Assembly (NCBI GenBank): GCA_007280315.1
Contig: QYQC01000124.1
Span: forward strand, 1-13,880
Direction of reading: 5' to 3'
Length of the DNA: 13,880 nt
Origin: Betaproteobacteria bacterium
GTDB lineage: Bacteria; Pseudomonadota; Gammaproteobacteria; Burkholderiales; SG8-39
Shown: one piece after another, positions 13,552-13,880 of the stretch
Numbering within the stretch: position 1 is the stretch's first letter
Layout: the number at the start of each line of letters is the position of its first letter
Notes under the pieces: generated by a model
Told to the model about the DNA's origin: nothing
Databases searched by the model: none
What the model saw: the letters and a program-made list of their open reading frames with translations, nothing else
Translations under genes and position numbers: made by a program

Positions 13552-13880
13552 CGCTGCAACTCAGCATTCTCGACCAGTCGCCGATCATCAGCGGCCACGC
13601 GCCGGCGCGCGCGATCGCGGAAACAATCAAGCTGGCGCAGGCGGCCGACGCGCTCGGCTATCACCGCTACTGGCTGGCCGAACACCACGCGGTGGCCGCG
13701 CTTGCCGACCCGTGCCCGGAGATTCTGCTGACGCGCGTGGCGAGCGCGACGACGCGCATACGCGTCGGCACCGGCGGCGTGCTGTTGCCCTACTACAGCG
13801 CGCTCAAGGTGGCGGAGGTGTTCCGCATGCTGGAGGCGCTGTTTCCCGGTCGCATCGATCTCGGACTGGGGCGCGCGCCC
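13548..13880 (+). CDS. LLM class flavin-dependent oxidoreductase, truncated by window end
   Basis: Only the first 111 residues are present. The N-terminal LSILDQSPI strand, the helix ending in LGYHRYWLAEHHAV, and the block TRIRVGTGGVLLPYYSALKVAE are characteristic of the luciferase-like monooxygenase TIM barrel. FPGRIDLGLGRAP follows at the window edge. These match the bacterial subgroup related to the YhbW/MsnO8 type. Members use reduced flavin from a partner reductase, and substrates are mostly unknown. The ATG overlaps the MFS stop by 4 nt. The truncation is caused by the window boundary, not by a visible mutation. Confidence 0.9.
   Translation, partial: MTLQLSILDQSPIISGHAPARAIAETIKLAQAADALGYHRYWLAEHHAVAALADPCPEILLTRVASATTRIRVGTGGVLLPYYSALKVAEVFRMLEALFPGRIDLGLGRAP

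Overview
The window looks like a GC-rich chromosomal segment of a betaproteobacterium, possibly Nitrosomonadales- or Rhodocyclales-like. The evidence is the gene order (gph-rpe next to apaG and mltA; miaB-phoH-ybeY-corC-lnt), the TAAAAT-type -10 boxes, an elongator tRNA-Met of betaproteobacterial type, and a dense -/+ layout. No phage genes, transposase, CRISPR array or plasmid functions are visible. Almost every gene is a recognisable housekeeping gene, so the unusual material lies in repeats, small genes and regulatory DNA.

Layout. Positions 1-130 are an edge with no supportable gene. Minus-strand rpe and gph (carbon metabolism) sit head to head with plus-strand apaG. Downstream of apaG lies an 88-bp REPIN-like double palindrome, then a 37-codon minus-strand membrane micro-gene whose start touches the start region of the divergent lipoprotein gene mltA. 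The convergent pair dsbC and a UbiH/UbiF-type ubiquinone hydroxylase follows on the minus strand. A tRNA gene with a strong sigma70-type promoter comes next and faces a small triheme cytochrome c across a bidirectional terminator. The cytochrome has a perfect 20-bp palindrome (CsoR/CstR-operator-like) upstream. Beyond it, on the same strand, is an ABM-fold monooxygenase.

From 6791 to the right edge all genes are on the plus strand and tightly packed: a small secreted protein, miaB, phoH/ybeZ, ybeY, corC/ybeX, lnt, an MFS transporter and a truncated LLM flavin-dependent oxidoreductase. Five of the seven junctions overlap; four of these are or can be 4-nt ATGA/GTGA overlaps, which points to translational coupling. 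The block combines tRNA modification (MiaB), RNA processing and stress (PhoH, YbeY), the CorC-type CBS protein and lipoprotein maturation (Lnt). Lnt would acylate lipoproteins such as the MltA encoded in the same window.

The most notable anomaly is a 27-bp, four-copy in-frame tandem repeat that extends the C-terminus of MiaB and runs into the phoH start codon. I did not find a convincing new multi-gene system.
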